Source of the DNA: Vibrio artabrorum
GTDB taxonomy: Bacteria; Pseudomonadota; Gammaproteobacteria; Enterobacterales; Vibrionaceae
NCBI RefSeq assembly: GCF_024347295.1
Contig: NZ_AP025458.1
Coordinates: 1,922,001 to 1,986,000, forward strand
Reading direction: 5' to 3'
Length of the DNA stretch: 64,000 nt
Part shown: one piece after another, positions 49,915-60,597 of the stretch
How positions within the stretch are numbered: position 1 is the stretch's first letter
How the letters are laid out: every line of letters begins with the position of its first letter
The notes under the pieces: generated by a model
The model's input: only the letters and a program-made list of their open reading frames with translations
Database searches by the model: none
What the model was told of the DNA's origin: nothing
Position numbers and translations under genes: made by a program

Positions 49915-50880
49915 TCAATGAATGATTATCGCACGGTCAACCACCGACTGAGGCAATGTAACTCCTAGCTTACGAGCCGCAACCAAATTGACCACAAGGT
50001 GAGAACTCTTCGCTGTTTTTACGCTCAACTCTCCCGGTTTTTGTCCATTAAGAATGGCTACGACATAATCAGCTGTTTGCAATCCAACATCATAATAATC
50101 TAGACCAATGCCTGCGATAGCGCCTTTCCCAATATAAGATGTTGTACCAGCAACCACAGGTATGCCCGCTTGGTTAGCCGCTTCTATAAGTCCTTCAATA
50201 CCGCTTGCAACTGTGTTGTCAGTCAACGCATAGATAACATCAGATTTTTTAGCCACAGACTCTGCTTTCGACTCAATATCATCGATAGTGAGCGCTTTTT
50301 CAGTATACAGACTGAGCCCAAGTTCTTGTGTAGCCTTCTTCAACAACCTAACTAAAGCAACCGAGTTTGCCTCTGCTGGGTTGTAAACCACACCGATAGA
50401 CGTTGCCTGAGGAAGAAGCTCTTTAATTAACTTCACATGTTGGGATATCGGGGATAAATCAGAAAGGCCCGTAACATTTCTCTCAGGTTTATCCAGGTGT
50501 TTAACCAGTCTGGCACCGATAGGGTCAGTAACCGCGGTAAAAACAATAGGTATTGAGCGAGTCGCTGAGACCAAAGCTTGCGAAGTTGGTGTAGCAATGC
50601 CGACCAATACATGAGGATTTTCGCTAACCAACTTTCTGGCGATTCTTGCTGCTTTGGCTGGACTTCCATCCGCCATCGCGTAAGAAAACTCTAGGTTTTT
50701 ACCGATTTCAAAACCTTTCGCGCGTAATCCGTCTATAAGCCCAGCACGTGTCGCGTTTAAATCTGGATGGTCGACAACTTGTGAAACTGACACCTTGGCC
50801 ATATTGGCCATGGCATTGCCAGTCCATAGCAATAGAAAAACACTCAAAATAGCTGTGTATCGTTTTATTATAGAACCCAT
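49915..50880 (-). CDS. Periplasmic ABC-type substrate-binding protein
   Basis: 321 residues. Signal peptide (about 1-25, ending NAMANMA), then a two-lobed binding protein of the ABC_sub_bind/TrpX-like type: HPDLNATRAGLIDGLRAKG, GIATPTSQALV, PIVFTAVTDPIGARLV, VTGLSD, GVVYNPAEANS and AGTTSYIGKGAIAGIGLDYYDVG. Members are reported to bind amino-acid-like ligands, but the ligand here cannot be read. No permease or ATPase gene is adjacent, so it is an orphan and may act as a sensor for the diguanylate cyclase downstream. ATG 50880 follows AAGGG; the longer frame begins with TTG. Confidence 0.88.
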   Translation of the reverse strand: MGSIIKRYTAILSVFLLLWTGNAMANMAKVSVSQVVDHPDLNATRAGLIDGLRAKGFEIGKNLEFSYAMADGSPAKAARIARKLVSENPHVLVGIATPTSQALVSATRSIPIVFTAVTDPIGARLVKHLDKPERNVTGLSDLSPISQHVKLIKELLPQATSIGVVYNPAEANSVALVRLLKKATQELGLSLYTEKALTIDDIESKAESVAKKSDVIYALTDNTVASGIEGLIEAANQAGIPVVAGTTSYIGKGAIAGIGLDYYDVGLQTADYVVAILNGQKPGELSVKTAKSSHLVVNLVAARKLGVTLPQSVVDRAIIIH

Positions 50881-51167
50881 CAATAATCCCTTAATCAAGC
50901 TCCCATCGTTATTGCTCGATCAAAGAGAACAACATCAAAATACTGTTGACATTAATACCAGTAACGGTTCAGAAGTTGAAGTAATATATAACAAAAAAAC
51001 AACATCTCTCTAATTGTGCGAGGAAAGGCAAATTTGTGTGTCGGGAGAAAGTAAGAAACTGAATGAATAAGTGATATCAATGAATCTGAGAGCAAGCGAA
51101 TAGTGTATGGCAGCTCTCAGGTTATAGGGGAAAAACAAGGGATGATCTCGAAATTGTGCTTCTTTCG

Positions 51168-51620
51168 TTAAAACCAACGTTCCATGGAAGACTTGTCGAG
51201 CTGGCGAAATGCGCGATTTAAGATTATCGCTAATTCTTTATAGCGGGGGCGCGACTTCATAGGCTCTAACGCAAAACCCGTTTCAGTGATCTTTTCATGC
51301 AGTTCGCGGTACCACGAAACCAACGCGGGTGGAAGTTGAGTCTTTGAGCGGTTACCCAACCACCACATGCCTTGAAGCGGCAAACTTAAAGCGAACAAAG
51401 CCATAACTACGGCTTGCGGTATCGCTTGATAATTATTAAAGACCATTTGTGTCAAGACACTAATCGCAGCTATCGCTGGCATCACTTTCACACCAAAACG
51501 GGTCGCTTTAATAATGCGCTGCTCAGGGAAAATAGCGTTTAACTCTTTTCGAACAGGCCAGAGATCCATGTACTTTTGACCATCTTTTAAACTGCTCGCT
51601 AAACCAACTCTATTACTCAT
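51168..51620 (-). CDS. yfbV: YfbV, UPF0208 membrane protein
   Basis: 150 residues with two membrane helices (about 47-65 and 70-90). The N-terminus [31 protein letters not shown] is diagnostic for YfbV; in E. coli it has been linked to chromosome terminus (Ter) insulation, but the mechanism is unclear. Divergent from ackA-pta, the conserved arrangement. Confidence 0.93.
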   Translation of the reverse strand: MSNRVGLASSLKDGQKYMDLWPVRKELNAIFPEQRIIKATRFGVKVMPAIAAISVLTQMVFNNYQAIPQAVVMALFALSLPLQGMWWLGNRSKTQLPPALVSWYRELHEKITETGFALEPMKSRPRYKELAIILNRAFRQLDKSSMERWF

Positions 51621-51964
51621 ATGAGCCTCCCATTAAAAAAAAGTTGAAACCATCAACTAAAAACACAAAAAATTGACGAAAAATAATATTCTTTCAAATT
51701 TTTTTGTTATATTTGTACAATATCGCTATTATTTGCAGACCTCAATCTCATTGTTGCCCTTATTTACAATTTAAGCAACTTTGTGACGACTTCTGCAGGG
51801 AATGCATAGGCCTCTTTCTTAAAAAAGTGCGCTTTCACTTTAAATACGGAAATTAACGTTTTTTTGACCAAGGTTAGTGCGTAAGCCGCGATGCTTCGTC
51901 TATTCTTGAGATTAATTTTCATTCTAAACTGATTTCGATCAGAAAAATAAACAGGTAGTCATTA
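51621..51964. promoter_or_regulatory. Divergent promoter region of yfbV and ackA
   Basis: 344 AT-rich bases with no gene, including poly-A/T tracts (51640-51720) near yfbV. It must hold promoters for both genes. I could not place an ArcA or FNR site confidently. Confidence 0.5.
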
Positions 51965-53161
51965 ATGTCTAAGCTAGTTTTAGTTTTAAACTGTGGTAGT
52001 TCTTCTCTTAAATTTGCTGTTGTTGATGCAGAAACAGGTGCAGAGCACCTAACTGGTCTTGCTGAGTGTCTAAGTCTTCCAGAAGCTCGTATTAAGTGGA
52101 AACTTGACGGCAAGCACGAAGCACAACTAGGCGCAGGCGCAGCTCACGTTGAAGCACTATCTTTCATGGTAGAAACTATTCTTGCATCTAAGCCTGAGCT
52201 TAAAGCTAACCTTGGCGCTATCGGTCACCGTATCGTACACGGCGGCGAGCAGTTCACTCAATCTGCACTGATCACGGATGAAGTACTTAAGGGCATTCAA
52301 GACGCTGCGACTTTCGCACCTCTTCACAACCCAGCTCACCTAATCGGTATCGAAGCGGCTAAAGTAAACTTCCCTGGTCTACAAAACGTTGCTGTATTTG
52401 ACACGGCGTTCCACCAAACAATGCCTTCTGAGTCTTACCTATATGCTCTACCGTACAACCTGTACAAAGAGCACGGTATCCGTCGTTACGGCATGCATGG
52501 TACTTCTCACCTATTCATCACTCGTGAAGTGGCAGGCCTACTAAACAAGCCAGTTGAAGAAGTTAACATCATCAACTGTCACCTAGGTAACGGCGCTTCT
52601 GTATGTGCAATCAAGAACGGTCAATCTGTAGATACTTCTATGGGTCTTACTCCTCTTGAAGGTCTTGTAATGGGTACTCGTTGTGGTGACCTAGATCCTG
52701 CAATCATCTTCCACCTGCATGACGCTCTTGGTTACTCTGTTGAAGAAATCAACAACATGCTAACTAAAGAATCAGGTCTTGCTGGTCTGACTGAAGTGAC
52801 TTCTGACTGTCGTTTCGTTGAAGACAACTACGGTGAGAAAGAAGAAGCAACTCGTGCAATGGACGTATTCTGTCACCGTCTAGCTAAGTACGTTGCTGGT
52901 TACACTGCAACTCTAGAAGGTCGTCTAGACGCAATCACTTTCACTGGCGGTATCGGCGAAAACTCTGGTCCTATCCGTGAAATGGTTCTAAACCGCCTAG
53001 GTATCTTCGGCATCGAAGTTGACGGTGAAGCGAACCTTAAAGCACGTTTCGGCGGCGAAGGCACTATCACGACTGCAAACAGCCGTATCCCAGCAATGGT
53101 TATCTCTACTAACGAAGAGCTAGTTATCGCTGAAGACACTGCACGTCTAGCAGGTCTTTAA
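51965..53161 (+). CDS. ackA: Acetate kinase
   Basis: 398 residues; converts acetyl-phosphate and ADP to acetate and [16 protein letters not shown] at the N-terminus, the GHRIVHGGE motif, [35 protein letters not shown] and FTGGIGENS are all present. Codons are strongly biased toward the highly expressed set. First gene of the acetate switch with pta. Confidence 0.97.
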   Translation: MSKLVLVLNCGSSSLKFAVVDAETGAEHLTGLAECLSLPEARIKWKLDGKHEAQLGAGAAHVEALSFMVETILASKPELKANLGAIGHRIVHGGEQFTQSALITDEVLKGIQDAATFAPLHNPAHLIGIEAAKVNFPGLQNVAVFDTAFHQTMPSESYLYALPYNLYKEHGIRRYGMHGTSHLFITREVAGLLNKPVEEVNIINCHLGNGASVCAIKNGQSVDTSMGLTPLEGLVMGTRCGDLDPAIIFHLHDALGYSVEEINNMLTKESGLAGLTEVTSDCRFVEDNYGEKEEATRAMDVFCHRLAKYVAGYTATLEGRLDAITFTGGIGENSGPIREMVLNRLGIFGIEVDGEANLKARFGGEGTITTANSRIPAMVISTNEELVIAEDTARLAGL

Positions 53162-53170
53162 TTGATTTTC

Positions 53171-53198
53171 CTGACTGGCTTCACTCGAAGCCAGTCAG
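53171..53198 (+). terminator. Hairpin 1 after ackA
   Basis: Twelve-base perfect stem CTGACTGGCTTC/GAAGCCAGTCAG with a 4-base loop, followed by a weak tail TTTGTC, starting 10 bases after the ackA stop. Confidence 0.65.
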
Positions 53199-53220
53199 TT
53201 TGTCATATCAAGAAAATGGG

Positions 53221-53280
53221 GCTCAACTTCTATTCCTACCCCAATTTAGATATCGGTAGGAATAGCGGTTGAGCTTTTTT
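53221..53280 (+). terminator. Hairpin 2 (terminator/attenuator) between ackA and pta
   Basis: GCTCAAC/GTTGAGC outer and CTATTCCTACC/GGTAGGAATAG inner stems separated by a 2-base bulge on each side, with a T run at 53275-53280. It stands 28 bases before the pta start, so a full ackA-pta transcript must read through it. Confidence 0.85.
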
Positions 53281-53307
53281 ATATCCAATAGTTAAAGGTG
53301 TTCATCA

Positions 53308-55473
53308 ATGTCACGTACTATTATGCTTATCCCTACAAGCGCTGGTGTTGGTCTTACTAGTGTTAGCATGGGTGTTCTTCGCGCGATGGAGCGCAAGGGC
53401 GTAAGTGTTTCTTTCTATAAGCCGATCGCTCAACCTCGTAGCGGTGGTGATCAACCCGATCTAACGTCTACTATTATCAGCGCAAACAGCGATATTATGA
53501 TTGGCGAGCCAATCGCAATGACTAAAGCTGAAGCTTTGATTGGTAGCGAGAAAATGGACGAGCTTCTTGAGTCTGTTGTTGAGCAATACAACAAAATCAA
53601 CAAAGACGCTGAAGTCACGCTAATCGAAGGCCTAGTCCCTACTCGTAAGCACCCATTTGCGAACCAAGTAAACGCGGAAATCGCGAAAACACTCGGCGCA
53701 GAGATCGTATTCGTTGCGACTCCTGGTACTGACAACCCTACGCAACTTAAAGAACGTATCGAAGTAGCATGTTCTAACTTCGGCGGAACTAAAAACAAGA
53801 ACATCAAAGGCGTAATCATCAACAAGCTTAACGCTCCTGTTGATGAAGCTGGCCGTACTCGCCCTGACCTATCTGAAATCTTTGATGATGCAGACAGCGC
53901 TCAGCAAGCGAACCTTGAAGTGATGCAAATCTTCAACTCTAGCCCTATCCGTGTCCTTGGCTGTGTGCCATGGAGCATCGACCTAATCTCAACGCGTGCG
54001 GTTGATATGGCTAAGCACCTTAACGCTGAAATCGTTAACGAAGGTGAAATCTCAACGCGTCGTATTAAGAGCATCACTTTCTGTGCACGTTCTCTACCGC
54101 ACATGATTGAGCACTTCAAACCAGGTTCACTGCTAGTAACTTCTGCAGACCGTCCTGACGTTATCGTTGCTGCGGCTCTTGCGGCGAAAAACGGTGTTGA
54201 GATTGGCGCAATCCTACTGACTGGCGGTTACGACATTCCAGAAAGCATTGCTAACCTTTGTGCACCAGCATTCGCTTCAGGTCTACCGATCTTCAAGGCT
54301 CAAGGTAACACTTGGCAGACGTCTCTAAATCTACAGAGCTTCAACCTAGAAGTACCTGCAGACGATAAAGAGCGTATCGAGTTCGTTAACGATCACGTTG
54401 CAAGCCACATTGATGGCCCTTGGATTGATTCTCTATCTGAAGGTACTCAAGGCATCCGTCGTCTAAGCCCACCAGCATTCCGTTACCAGCTAACTGAATT
54501 TGCTCGTAAAGCGGCTAAGCGCATCGTTCTTCCTGAAGGTGATGAGCCACGTACAGTGAAAGCTGCGGCTATCTGTGCTGAGCGCGGTATCGCAACGTGT
54601 GTACTTCTAGGTAACCCTGAAGAAATCCGTCGCGTTGCTGCACAGCAAGGTGTTGAGCTTGGCGCTGGCGTTGAGATCATCGATTCTGCATCCGTTCGCG
54701 AAAACTACGTCGCTCGTCTAGTCGAACTTCGTGGCGCGAAAGGTATGACTGAAGTTGTTGCTCGTGAGAAGCTAGAAGATTCCGTATTCCTAGGCACTAT
54801 GATGCTTGAAGCTGGCGAAGTTGACGGCCTAGTTTCTGGTGCTGTTCACACAACGGCGAACACAATCGTTCCTCCGTTCCAGATCATCAAGACTGCACCT
54901 GATGCTTCTATCGTATCTTCAATCTTCTTCATGCTTCTGCCTGATCAAGTTCTTGTATACGGTGACTGTGCGATCAACCCAGATCCAACAGCAGAACAGC
55001 TTGCTGAAATCGCTATCCAATCTGCAGATTCTGCTGCGGCATTCGGTATCGACCCACGCGTTGCTATGATCTCTTACTCTACGGGTGAATCTGGTAAAGG
55101 TGCAGACGTAGATAAAGTACGTGAAGCAACGAAACTTGCTCAAGAGAAACGTCCTGATCTCGTGATCGACGGTCCTCTACAGTACGATGCTGCAATCATG
55201 GAAAACGTAGCCGCTTCTAAAGCGCCTAACTCTCCAGTTGCAGGTAAAGCGACAGTATTCGTATTCCCAGACTTAAACACGGGTAACACGACTTACAAAG
55301 CGGTACAGCGTTCAGCAGATCTAGTCTCTATCGGTCCAATGCTTCAAGGTATGCGCAAGCCAGTAAATGACTTGTCTCGTGGCGCTCTAGTAGACGACAT
55401 CGTTTACACAGTCGCTCTAACGGCTATCCAAGCAGACCAAGCGGCTCAAGCGGAAGAAAAAGTAATTAACTAA
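53308..55473 (+). CDS. pta: Phosphate acetyltransferase
   Basis: 721 residues, the long form: N-terminal P-loop-like BioD-type domain (about 1-210), DRTGG domain (about 215-330) and C-terminal catalytic PTA domain (about 395-715, [68 protein letters not shown]). Interconverts acetyl-CoA and acetyl-phosphate. Highly biased codon use like ackA. Terminators in the ackA-pta gap suggest partly separate control. Confidence 0.97.
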   Translation: MSRTIMLIPTSAGVGLTSVSMGVLRAMERKGVSVSFYKPIAQPRSGGDQPDLTSTIISANSDIMIGEPIAMTKAEALIGSEKMDELLESVVEQYNKINKDAEVTLIEGLVPTRKHPFANQVNAEIAKTLGAEIVFVATPGTDNPTQLKERIEVACSNFGGTKNKNIKGVIINKLNAPVDEAGRTRPDLSEIFDDADSAQQANLEVMQIFNSSPIRVLGCVPWSIDLISTRAVDMAKHLNAEIVNEGEISTRRIKSITFCARSLPHMIEHFKPGSLLVTSADRPDVIVAAALAAKNGVEIGAILLTGGYDIPESIANLCAPAFASGLPIFKAQGNTWQTSLNLQSFNLEVPADDKERIEFVNDHVASHIDGPWIDSLSEGTQGIRRLSPPAFRYQLTEFARKAAKRIVLPEGDEPRTVKAAAICAERGIATCVLLGNPEEIRRVAAQQGVELGAGVEIIDSASVRENYVARLVELRGAKGMTEVVAREKLEDSVFLGTMMLEAGEVDGLVSGAVHTTANTIVPPFQIIKTAPDASIVSSIFFMLLPDQVLVYGDCAINPDPTAEQLAEIAIQSADSAAAFGIDPRVAMISYSTGESGKGADVDKVREATKLAQEKRPDLVIDGPLQYDAAIMENVAASKAPNSPVAGKATVFVFPDLNTGNTTYKAVQRSADLVSIGPMLQGMRKPVNDLSRGALVDDIVYTVALTAIQADQAAQAEEKVIN

Positions 55474-55492
55474 TTTTTCTTTTGTAGAAAGC

Positions 55493-55523
55493 AAAAACCC
55501 TAGATTTTTATCTAGGGTTTTTT
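55493..55523 (+). terminator. Intrinsic terminator after pta
   Basis: AAAAACCCTAGA/TCTAGGGTTTTT stem with a 6-base loop and T run. Also lies before the convergent yqjG end. Confidence 0.9.
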
Positions 55524-55576
55524 TATATCTGACCGATATCTTTGTTTTGATTTACGCAGGTTTGGTCATCGTAAAA

Positions 55577-56524
55577 TTAACCCAAGTTTTCTCGACCGTG
55601 TGCTGATTCGAGATCTAACTCAGGCCCTTTGGGTACCACTTGAGTCGGATTGATACCGGTGTGGCTGTAGTAGTAGTGACGCTTGATATGATAGAAATCG
55701 GTCGTCTCTTTAATACCCTCTATTTGATACAACTCTTTTAAGTAACCTTGAATGTGTGGGTAGTCAGCAATTCGCTGCTTATTACACTTAAAGTGCCCAA
55801 CATAAACCGCATCAAATCGAACCAGAGTGGTAAACAAACGCCAATCCGCTTCTGTAATCTCGTTACCCGCTAAATAGCGATGTTCGCTAAGGTGAGCATC
55901 GACTTTGTCTAACGCCTCAAACAACGCGTCATACGCTTCTTCGTACGCTTCTTGTGTTGTCGCAAAGCCAGTTCGATAAACGCCGTTGTTGATGTTCGGG
56001 TAAATATAATCATTCCACTCATCAATTTTGTTCGCTAATTCCCACGGATAGTAATCATCGGTGTTGCCTGTTAACTCATTAAATTCTGAATTAAACATAC
56101 GGATAATCTCAGACGACTCGTTACTCACGATGGTGTTGGTTTTCTTATCCCACAATACAGGCACCGTTACTCGGCCCGAGTAATCAGGCTTGGCTTGGGT
56201 GTAGAGTTGATGCATTCGCGTATGACCGAATAGGGGTTCAGGTAACCCCATTTGCCAACCTTCACTCATCATATCTGGGCAAACAATGGTCACATCAATG
56301 TGATCGGTTAAGTCTTTCAGCTCACGGAAGATAAGGGTTCGGTGCGCCCAAGGGCAAGCTAACGATACGTATAAGTGGTAACGGCCACTTTCTGGCTCAA
56401 ACTTCGCGCTCGGTTTGTTCTCTACCCAGTGACGAAAGCCAGCATCTTCGCGAATGAACTTACCTCCGTTTACTTTGGTGTCGTACCACACATCGTGCCA
56501 AATACCTTCAACTAACTTACCCAT
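55577..56524 (-). CDS. yqjG: Glutathionyl-hydroquinone reductase (Xi-class GST)
   Basis: 315 residues. The active-site Cys57 in SLACPWAHRTLI is the hallmark of this class, which reduces glutathionyl-hydroquinones; a C-terminal alpha domain (DEWNDYIYPNINNGVYRTGFA, RFDAVYVGHFKCN) completes it. ATG 56524 has GAGG seven bases upstream; the longer frame to 56581 lacks support. No linked quinone-degradation genes. Confidence 0.93.
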   Translation of the reverse strand: MGKLVEGIWHDVWYDTKVNGGKFIREDAGFRHWVENKPSAKFEPESGRYHLYVSLACPWAHRTLIFRELKDLTDHIDVTIVCPDMMSEGWQMGLPEPLFGHTRMHQLYTQAKPDYSGRVTVPVLWDKKTNTIVSNESSEIIRMFNSEFNELTGNTDDYYPWELANKIDEWNDYIYPNINNGVYRTGFATTQEAYEEAYDALFEALDKVDAHLSEHRYLAGNEITEADWRLFTTLVRFDAVYVGHFKCNKQRIADYPHIQGYLKELYQIEGIKETTDFYHIKRHYYYSHTGINPTQVVPKGPELDLESAHGRENLG

Positions 56525-56565
56525 ATCCAAACCTCTGTCATCTATACTTTTCTCTAGTATAAAAA

Positions 56566-56600
56566 AAGCCAACTTTTTCAAAACTAGAAGAAGTTGGCTT
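56566..56600 (-). terminator. Second minus-strand terminator below the opp operon
   Basis: AAGCCAACTT/AAGTTGGCTT stem with a 15-base loop; on the minus strand it leads into a T7 run. Backs up the terminator at 56656. Confidence 0.7.
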
Positions 56601-56655
56601 AGTTATTCGAATTATTTGAAGAATGTTATTTTAGCTGGACCTTTGAATAGAAAAA

Positions 56656-56682
56656 AAGCGCAACTCATAACAAGTTGCGCTT
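56656..56682 (-). terminator. Intrinsic terminator of the opp operon
   Basis: Ten-base stem AAGCGCAACT/AGTTGCGCTT with a 7-base loop and a T7 run on the minus strand, 36 bases after the oppF stop. Confidence 0.9.
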
Positions 56683-56717
56683 AAGCCTGTCACAGGCCGA
56701 ACTGGTGTAAATCAGGC

Positions 56718-57704
56718 CTAGGCTTGCACGTGCAAGCAAGATACGGCGTGTACCTCATTACCTTGAATCGTTGGTCTAGTTTGCGCGCATGCCTCTGTCG
56801 CTTGAGGGCAACGAGTACGGAATACACAACCTGATGGTGGATTAATTGGTGATGGTAGATCACCTTCCAGCATTTGTATGGTTTTACTACGCTCTAAACG
56901 AGGATCTGGAATTGGTACAGCCGACATCAACGCTTTGGTGTATGGATGCTTAGGCTCTGAGAACAAGGCATCAGACTCCCCAAGCTCAACTGCGTTACCT
57001 AAGTACATGACCAAGACTCGATCAGAAATGTGTTTCACAACCGACAAATCGTGGGCAATGAAGACCAAAGACAAACCTAATTCTTTTTGTAGTTCCTTAA
57101 GAAGGTTAACGACTTGAGCTTGGATAGACACATCCAGCGCCGATACGGGTTCATCACAAATGATCATCTTAGGTTTCAAGATAAGCGCACGTGCGATACC
57201 AATACGTTGACACTGCCCACCCGAGAATTCATGTGGATAACGGTTAATTACGTTTGGTAGTAGACCTACCTTCGCCATCATCTCTTTGACTCGGTCTTTC
57301 ACTTCCTGTTTAGAAAGCTCTGGATAAAAAGTTTGCAAAGGTTCAGCAATGATGTCACCGACGGACATACGCGGGTTGAGCGATGCCAATGGGTCTTGGA
57401 AGATCATCTGGATCTCTTTACGAGTCTCACGACGTTTAACTTCCGACATTTTAGTCAGGTCTTGACCTAACCACATCACTTCCCCTTCAGTCGCTTCAAC
57501 CAAACCGATAATCGCGCGTGCGAACGTCGATTTGCCACAACCAGACTCACCAACAACACCTAGCGTTTCGCCTTCATAAAGGCGTACATCAACACCATCA
57601 ACCGCTTTGAGGTTTGATGGCTTCGCCCAAGGCCAAGCAGACTTAGCCGCGATGCTAAAGTGAACTTTTAAGTTTTTAATATCTAATAGTAATTCTTTGC
57701 TCAT
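56718..57704 (-). CDS. oppF: Oligopeptide ABC transporter ATPase OppF
   Basis: 328 residues. Walker A GESGCGKST, signature SGGQCQRIGIARAL, Walker B MIICDEPVSALD, H-loop FIAHDLS, and the C-terminal Cys-rich oligopeptide/dipeptide extension (PPSGCVFRTRCPQATEAC) that may hold an Fe-S cluster in some members. With OppD it powers peptide import. Its ATG overlaps the oppD stop by four bases (57701-57704), indicating translational coupling. Confidence 0.95.
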   Translation of the reverse strand: MSKELLLDIKNLKVHFSIAAKSAWPWAKPSNLKAVDGVDVRLYEGETLGVVGESGCGKSTFARAIIGLVEATEGEVMWLGQDLTKMSEVKRRETRKEIQMIFQDPLASLNPRMSVGDIIAEPLQTFYPELSKQEVKDRVKEMMAKVGLLPNVINRYPHEFSGGQCQRIGIARALILKPKMIICDEPVSALDVSIQAQVVNLLKELQKELGLSLVFIAHDLSVVKHISDRVLVMYLGNAVELGESDALFSEPKHPYTKALMSAVPIPDPRLERSKTIQMLEGDLPSPINPPSGCVFRTRCPQATEACAQTRPTIQGNEVHAVSCLHVQA

Positions 57705-58672
57705 TTTGTCCAAGTCTCCCAATCTGAAAAACAAGCACGCTGACGATCTTGACCAAATGGCTGCAAAATCGGTGCTTCTTGCTTACAACGGTCCATTACA
57801 CGGTGACAACGGTCTTGGTAAGGACAACCCGGCGGTAGGCGAAGTAAGTTAGGTGGGTTACCTGGAATCGTCGGTAGAATTTCACCTTCAGTATCCAAAC
57901 GAGGGATCGCTTTAAGCAAGCCTTCCGCATAAGGGTGGCTTGGCTCGTAGAAGATTTCATTAACGGAGCCATACTCCATGGTACGACCCGCGTACATCAC
58001 GAGTACTTTGTCACATGAACCAGCAACCACACCCAAATCGTGAGTGATCATAATGATCGCTGTGTTGAACTCATCTTTCAACTCGTTGAGCAGATCCATG
58101 ATTTGCGCTTGAATGGTTACATCCAGTGCCGTGGTTGGTTCATCAGCAATCAGCAATTTAGGACGACATAGCAGAGCCATTGCAATCATTACACGCTGAC
58201 GCATACCGCCAGAGAATTCGTGTGGATACATGGTAATACGCTTACGGGCCTCAGGGATTTTAACTGCTTCAAGCATGCGTACTGATTCTTCAAACGCTTC
58301 AGCTTTACCCATGCCTTTATGCAGCATAAGTACTTCCATCAACTGATCACTAACTTTCATGTAAGGGTTCAGTGAGGTCATTGGGTCTTGGAAGATCATT
58401 GCGATCTGTTCAGCTCGCACCTTGTTCAGCGCTTTTTCAGGCAGATTGAGGATCTCATTGCCTTCAAATTTTGCACTGCCCGAAATAATGCCATTCTTAG
58501 CCAACAGCCCCATCAGCGCGAATACCGTTTGAGATTTACCTGAACCTGACTCACCAACAATACCAAGCGTTTCGCCTTGGCTAAGTGAGAAGTTCAGGTC
58601 ATTAACTGCGGTAACAATACCATCTTGTGTGGTGAATTCGACACGCAGATCTTTGACATCTAATAAGCTCAT
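57701..58672 (-). CDS. oppD: Oligopeptide ABC transporter ATPase OppD
   Basis: 323 residues. Walker A GESGSGKSQ, signature SGGMRQRVMIAMAL, Walker B LLIADEPTTALD, and the C-terminal PPGCPYQDRCHRVMDRC extension. AAGGAAG precedes ATG 58672. Second ATPase of the importer. Confidence 0.95.
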   Translation of the reverse strand: MSLLDVKDLRVEFTTQDGIVTAVNDLNFSLSQGETLGIVGESGSGKSQTVFALMGLLAKNGIISGSAKFEGNEILNLPEKALNKVRAEQIAMIFQDPMTSLNPYMKVSDQLMEVLMLHKGMGKAEAFEESVRMLEAVKIPEARKRITMYPHEFSGGMRQRVMIAMALLCRPKLLIADEPTTALDVTIQAQIMDLLNELKDEFNTAIIMITHDLGVVAGSCDKVLVMYAGRTMEYGSVNEIFYEPSHPYAEGLLKAIPRLDTEGEILPTIPGNPPNLLRLPPGCPYQDRCHRVMDRCKQEAPILQPFGQDRQRACFSDWETWTK

Positions 58673-58713
58673 TATTACTTCCTTAATCTTTTATAGCTTT
58701 TATTGCTATTTCG

Positions 58714-59622
58714 TTATCTGTCTTTTGGATCAAGCGCGTCGCGCAGACCATCACCTACATAGTTAAAGCAGAACAGCGTAACAACCATGAATGCCGCAGG
58801 GAATGCCAGTTGCCAGATTGCAACTTCCATTGTTTGCGAACCTTCTTGAAGCAATGCGCCCCAGCTCGTCATAGGCTCTTGAACACCAAGACCAAGGAAA
58901 GATAAGAATGATTCAGTCAGGATCATGCTTGGAATAAGTAACGTTGAGTAAACTGCAACAATACCCAATACGTTCGGTACGATGTGACGAGTGATAATTT
59001 TCCATTTGCTTACGCCACAAACATGTGCCGCCTCAATGAATTCTTTACTACGTAAACTCAATGTTTGACCACGTACAATCCGCGCCATATCTAACCAAGC
59101 AATCGCACCGATAGCGACAAAGATGAGTATGATATTTCGACCAAAGAATGTCACTAATACGATAACGAGGAACATAAAAGGAACCGCGTACAAAATCTCG
59201 AGAATGCGCATCATCACTCGGTCAGTGCGTCCGCCAATAAAGCCAGAAGCTGCACCGTAAAGCGTACCAATTAGCACGGCTACGAATGCACCCATCACAC
59301 CGACCATGAGAGAGATACGGCCGCCAATCATCGTACGTACGTAAAGGTCACGACCTAAACTATCAGTGCCAAACCAGTGATCCGCATTGGGTGCAGCGTG
59401 CATTGCATACCAATCCGTATCATCGTATGTGTACTGCGCTATCATCGGCAAGAAAATCACCGCCAGTACCATAACCGTCAGAATACACAAGCTGACCATT
59501 GCTGCTCTGTTTCGCATGAAACGAATTCGTGCATCCTGCCACAAACTGCGACCTTCAATTTCCAGATTCTCTGAGAATTTTTCGATCGCTTCTAAGTTTT
59601 CTTTTTTCTTCAACATAACCAT
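58714..59622 (-). CDS. oppC: Oligopeptide ABC transporter permease OppC
   Basis: 302 residues with a cytoplasmic N-terminal region, a first helix near 35-58, and five more in the permease core; the EAA loop reads EFIEAAHVCGVSKWKIITRHIVPN. HWFGTDSLGRDLYVR is the OppC/DppC hallmark. Begins 9 bases after oppB. ATG 59616 is an alternative start. Confidence 0.95.
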   Translation of the reverse strand: MVMLKKKENLEAIEKFSENLEIEGRSLWQDARIRFMRNRAAMVSLCILTVMVLAVIFLPMIAQYTYDDTDWYAMHAAPNADHWFGTDSLGRDLYVRTMIGGRISLMVGVMGAFVAVLIGTLYGAASGFIGGRTDRVMMRILEILYAVPFMFLVIVLVTFFGRNIILIFVAIGAIAWLDMARIVRGQTLSLRSKEFIEAAHVCGVSKWKIITRHIVPNVLGIVAVYSTLLIPSMILTESFLSFLGLGVQEPMTSWGALLQEGSQTMEVAIWQLAFPAAFMVVTLFCFNYVGDGLRDALDPKDR

Positions 59623-59631
59623 GCGTCCCTG

Positions 59632-60552
59632 TTAGTAGCGAATTTTCGGGTCAATCAGCGCTAGCAAAATATCAACGATCGCGTTGAACAAGATAAATAG
59701 GAAACCAATCAAAATGGTCACACCCATAACTAACGAGTAATCACGGTTAAACGCGGCGTTCACAAACAACTTACCGATACCAGGCAGGCCGAAGATGGTT
59801 TCAACAACAACAGAGCCTGTAATGATACCGACAAACGCAGGCCCCATATAAGAAACAACAGGTAGCATTGCTGGTTTAAGAGCATGTTTAAGCACAATGT
59901 AACGATAACTTAAGCCTTTTGCGCGAGCCGTACGAATAAAGTTACTATTGAGAGTTTCGATCATGCTACCGCGAGTGATACGAGCAAACGTTGCTACATA
60001 TAATAAAGACATCGCAATAACGGGGAGGACAACGTATATGTACGTTCCTCCGTGCCAACCGCCCGCTGGGAATATATGCCAATGCAACGAGAAGAGATAA
60101 ATGAGTGCTGGGGCCAATACGAAGGAGGGCATGACTACCCCGATCATGGCGGTCGACATTATGGTGTAGTCGACCCATGTGTTGTGCTTCAAGGCGGCAA
60201 TGGTTCCGACCGATACCCCCATAATCAAAGTAAAGATAAAGGCAATAACCCCTACCTTAGCAGAAACTGGAAGCGCAACTGCGATCAACTCATTCACCGT
60301 ATAATCTTGATACTTGAATGATGGGCCAAAGTCACCCTGAAGTATGTTTGTTAGATACGTGGTGTACTGTTCAAATACAGGTTTATCTAAGCCGTATTTA
60401 GCTTCGATGTTAGCCATAACTTCTGGCGGTAGCGGACGCTCGCTTGAAAACGGGTTACCCGGAGCGAAACGCATAAGAAAGAAAGATATTGTAATCAATA
60501 CCAACATGGTTGGAATTGCTTCAAATACCCTTTTCATTATGAATTTAAGCAT
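59632..60552 (-). CDS. oppB: Oligopeptide ABC transporter permease OppB
   Basis: 306 residues, six membrane helices, EAA loop NFIRTARAKGLSYRYIVLKHALKPA, N-terminus MLKFIMKRVFEAIPTMLVLITISFF (split: MLKFIMKRVFEA then IPTMLVLI) as in OppB. Downstream of oppA across a hairpin-containing gap. Confidence 0.95.
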   Translation of the reverse strand: MLKFIMKRVFEAIPTMLVLITISFFLMRFAPGNPFSSERPLPPEVMANIEAKYGLDKPVFEQYTTYLTNILQGDFGPSFKYQDYTVNELIAVALPVSAKVGVIAFIFTLIMGVSVGTIAALKHNTWVDYTIMSTAMIGVVMPSFVLAPALIYLFSLHWHIFPAGGWHGGTYIYVVLPVIAMSLLYVATFARITRGSMIETLNSNFIRTARAKGLSYRYIVLKHALKPAMLPVVSYMGPAFVGIITGSVVVETIFGLPGIGKLFVNAAFNRDYSLVMGVTILIGFLFILFNAIVDILLALIDPKIRY

Positions 60553-60597
60553 AAACTCACTCTTTCAGTCTGTGACAATTAAGAATAAAAATAGACA

